In this document: piece by piece, positions 20,653-22,906 of the stretch
How the letters are laid out: each line of letters begins with the position of its first letter
How positions within the stretch are numbered: position 1 is the stretch's first letter
From: Pilatotrama ljubarskyi
Taxonomy: Eukaryota; Basidiomycota; Agaricomycetes; Polyporales; Polyporaceae
DNA: 22,906 bases
Direction: 5' to 3'
Assembly: GCA_022385805.1 (NCBI GenBank)
Contig: MU277828.1
Span: 1 to 22,906 of the forward strand
The notes under the pieces: model-generated
What the model was told of the DNA's origin: nothing
The model's input: only the letters and a program-made list of their open reading frames with translations
Databases searched by the model: none
Translations under genes and position numbers: made by a program

Positions 20653-22906
20653 ATGCCAGCTTGTTACTGCGACTCTTGTACCGCCAACGGAACGCATCCC
20701 GTTGGTTCCGAACAGTCTGCGTCGACTGTCGCCTTGCATGCCAAGGCTCAGACAGCCAAGCGGTTGTGTCTTCTTTACTCATCCCTTGGACATGACTCGG
20801 AGAAAGCGGGCGACACGTCCCCTTCCCATCGAGAGGTCCCGTCCGTGGGCACCTACATGGACGAGCGCGAGAAGACTTATACCGCAAGCCACATGGCGCA
20901 GAAGGGCGATCGTGACGGCACCAACGAGCTTTATCATTCTGACGGCCGTCAAGAGCTCAAAATTATCCTGGATGAGCTTAGACGACGTATCGACTCATAT
21001 CGCGCTCCCAGAACCATTGTTTTCCAGAGCCCGCCCACAGCCACGACGTCGACCTATCCGGGTAATTTGAACAGCTCGTGGGTCGACGGGCCGGCCTCGC
21101 TCGCTTGCAATATCAGGGACAATGCCAACATCTTGCTCTATGTCTCCTATCTACGCCATACCATCTCCCGTCTCGAGATCGCAGGCTCTGGGAGCGATTC
21201 CTCACGGGCGTTGAGTGCATCCGTCGCTCAGCCAGCTTTCGCGGAACTTCAAGAGTTGGAGACCTACCGCTTGAAGGAGTGGGAGAAGCAGCGCCTGGGC
21301 ACTACTGGCCATCTTGGTTCTTTCTCAGACGCGAGTCGCTCTCACAAACGTGGCACGGGTGAGGTTTTCCTAACACTCCAATATTCCTTCAATGGAATCC
21401 TGATCACCTCTGTCCGACTGCAGCTACTTCATCCTCCGATATCCGGGTCCATAACCCCGTGGCGCTTGCGGCAACATTCCTCGTGGTGGTGCTCAACTTG
21501 GTGTACCATCTTTCGGTGCCCGGGTGCCGCTTCGCGCTCCGCGTGCTCAAAGGCATTCTCGGTCTGGCGCTATCGCTTGGTGATTCGACCGCGCACGTGA
21601 ACGACATGGTATCCGCCATACCCGCGGACTTGTCGACTGCCTTGAAACGTTTCCATCTGGAACCTGATTCGGTCGTGTATGCTTGTTGCCCAGCGTGCTG
21701 CGCTCTCTATCCTCCCAACCGCGTTGCTACCGACTCTACCCCAAGTACGACCAGTAGTCAAGCTCGCGTCGACGTCCGAGTCGATGAGGCTACCGCCACC
21801 AGCAACGCTCCGCTAGCCGACGTTCTCCCCGTGAATGTGGTCCGCGAGCGACGACTCAAGTCAGAGCGCATACCTCGATACCCGGAGTGTTGTTCTCACC
21901 TTGACGCTCCCGGTGCTTCTGCGTGTGGAGCGGCACTTCTGCGCCACGGTGCCGGGGACTCGCTGCGTGCCATCCGGACGTTCGAGTATCAGAGCTTCAT
22001 ATCGTGGTTGGACCGAATGCTCTGCCGACCTGACATGGAAAGCCAGCTCGTGCAGTCACAGCAACTCGCAGGGTCTCAGCATGCCAGTGTCCCCCGGTAC
22101 GTGGACGACATCATGAAATCCGAAGCTGTCAGAACACTCGTCGACCACGAGGGCCGACCATTCCTTCGATCTCACCCTGAGGAGCTCAGACTTCTCTTCA
22201 GTTTGTTCGTCGACTGGTTCAACCCGCGGGGGAATAAGCAAGGCGGCACGGCGTACTCCTCCGGAGTCATTTTCATGGTATGCTTGAACCTACCGCCATC
22301 GGAGCGTTACAAACGCGAGAATGTGTACCTCGCAGGCGTCATGCCTGGCCCCAAGGCCCCTTCGCTCCATCAAACGAATCATTTCCTCGACCCACTCGTG
22401 GACGACTTGCTGGTGCTCTGGCGCTACGGCGCACGTCTGCCCAGGACCGCGCTCCGGCCGCACAATCGCCTTGCGAGGTGCGCCGCAGTACCTCTCATCT
22501 CGGACCTAGGTGCGGCTCGCAAGGTTTCCGGACATGCCTCTCACTCAGCAGCGATCTTCTGTTCGTTCTGCCAGCTGAAGAAAGCTGACATCAATAACAT
22601 TGACAAAGATACGTGGCCGTGTCGTGATTGCGCCACGTTCAGGAGACTAGCCGAGGAGTGGAGGAGCGCTCATAGCACGACGCGTCGAGAGGCCCTGTTC
22701 AAAGAGCACGGCGTACGATACTCTGTCCTGCTGAAACTCCCCTACTGGAAACCGACCCGCTACGTTGTGGTGGAAACGATGCATAATCTGTTCCTCGGCC
22801 TATTTCAACGTCATTGTCGCAGTATCTTCGGTATGGATATCAAGGCAGCTTCTCAAGATATTTACGACGGTGATGGTTCAGCTGGCGAAGTCCTGCCTCC
22901 GGTCTC
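20653..22906 (+). CDS. Tnp2-family (CACTA-type) transposase, C-terminus cut by window edge, right copy
   Basis: Mirror copy of the gene at 2254-1. Exon 1 is 20653-21358, the intron is 21359-21423 (gtgagg..ctgcag), and exon 2 is 21424-22906, open at the edge. The splice is phase 1 and joins two frames that both read like the family: before it a variable charged and Ser-rich segment, after it the conserved RVHNPVALAATFLVVV block. Both copies stop at the same codon, just after the GEVLPPV residues, because the window ends at mirror-symmetric points. The reading frame is intact, so this copy is young or has been kept identical to its partner. Confidence 0.93.

Larger units (their letters stand above)
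14529..22906 (-). repeat. Right arm of giant inverted repeat (8378 bp)
   Basis: Mirror copy of 1-8378. The inner border is tgcatgcg at 14529-14536. Immediately inside it the sequence no longer matches the left side. I see no target-site duplication and no CACTA-type terminus at this border. It lies 214 bp upstream of the methyltransferase start codon, so that gene's proximal promoter is in single-copy DNA. Confidence 0.97.

Noticed and set aside
1..22906. CRISPR array, bacterial operons, integron or phage origin
   Set aside because: There are no spaced direct repeats, no ribosome-binding sites ahead of long frames, and all recognisable genes are intron-bearing fungal families.

Overview
The window looks like nuclear DNA from a basidiomycete fungus, most likely an Agaricomycete. 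It is GC-rich, and its genes are cut by many GT..AG introns of about 40-65 nt. Pyrimidine-rich tracts precede several start codons. The three protein families I can recognise are typical of mushroom genomes: a Tnp2 (CACTA-type, Transposase_21) transposase, a 7TM protein with a DUF6534-like C-terminus, and a LaeA/UMTA-like class I methyltransferase. Nothing here looks bacterial.

The layout is dominated by one very large inverted repeat. Positions 1-8378 and 14529-22906 are reverse complements, with base i pairing with base 22907-i. They flank a single-copy core of 6150 bp (8379-14528). I found no mismatch between the arms in the stretches I compared by eye. Identity ends abruptly after 8378 / before 14529.

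Each arm carries the same genes. (1) An N-terminal part of about 729 aa of a Tnp2 transposase sits at the outer end, transcribed outward and cut by the window edge (minus 2254-1; plus 20653-22906). (2) An unrecognised multi-exon candidate, D, is divergent from it (plus 2302-4596; minus 20605-18311). (3) A weak candidate, C, converges on D (minus 5177-4537; plus 17730-18370). (4) Another unrecognised multi-exon candidate, B, lies next to C (minus 6546-5191; plus 16361-17716). (5) About 1.8 kb at the inner end has no gene I can support. For B, C and D the exon chains were built by hand from reading frame and splice-site agreement, without homology, so they may be over-fitted.

The core holds two genes that I support by family resemblance. 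A seven-transmembrane-type protein with a DUF6534-like C-terminal half (plus, about 18 small exons, 8926-11057) faces a SAM-dependent methyltransferase (minus, five exons, 14315-13096). Between them lie a weak two-exon candidate (minus 12004-11592), a short triplet-like repeat and apparently non-coding sequence.

The whole can be read as a cargo segment enclosed by two outward-facing copies of a transposon-bearing segment. It can also be read as a contig that ends on both sides at the same breakpoint of a repeat. The sequence alone cannot separate these readings.
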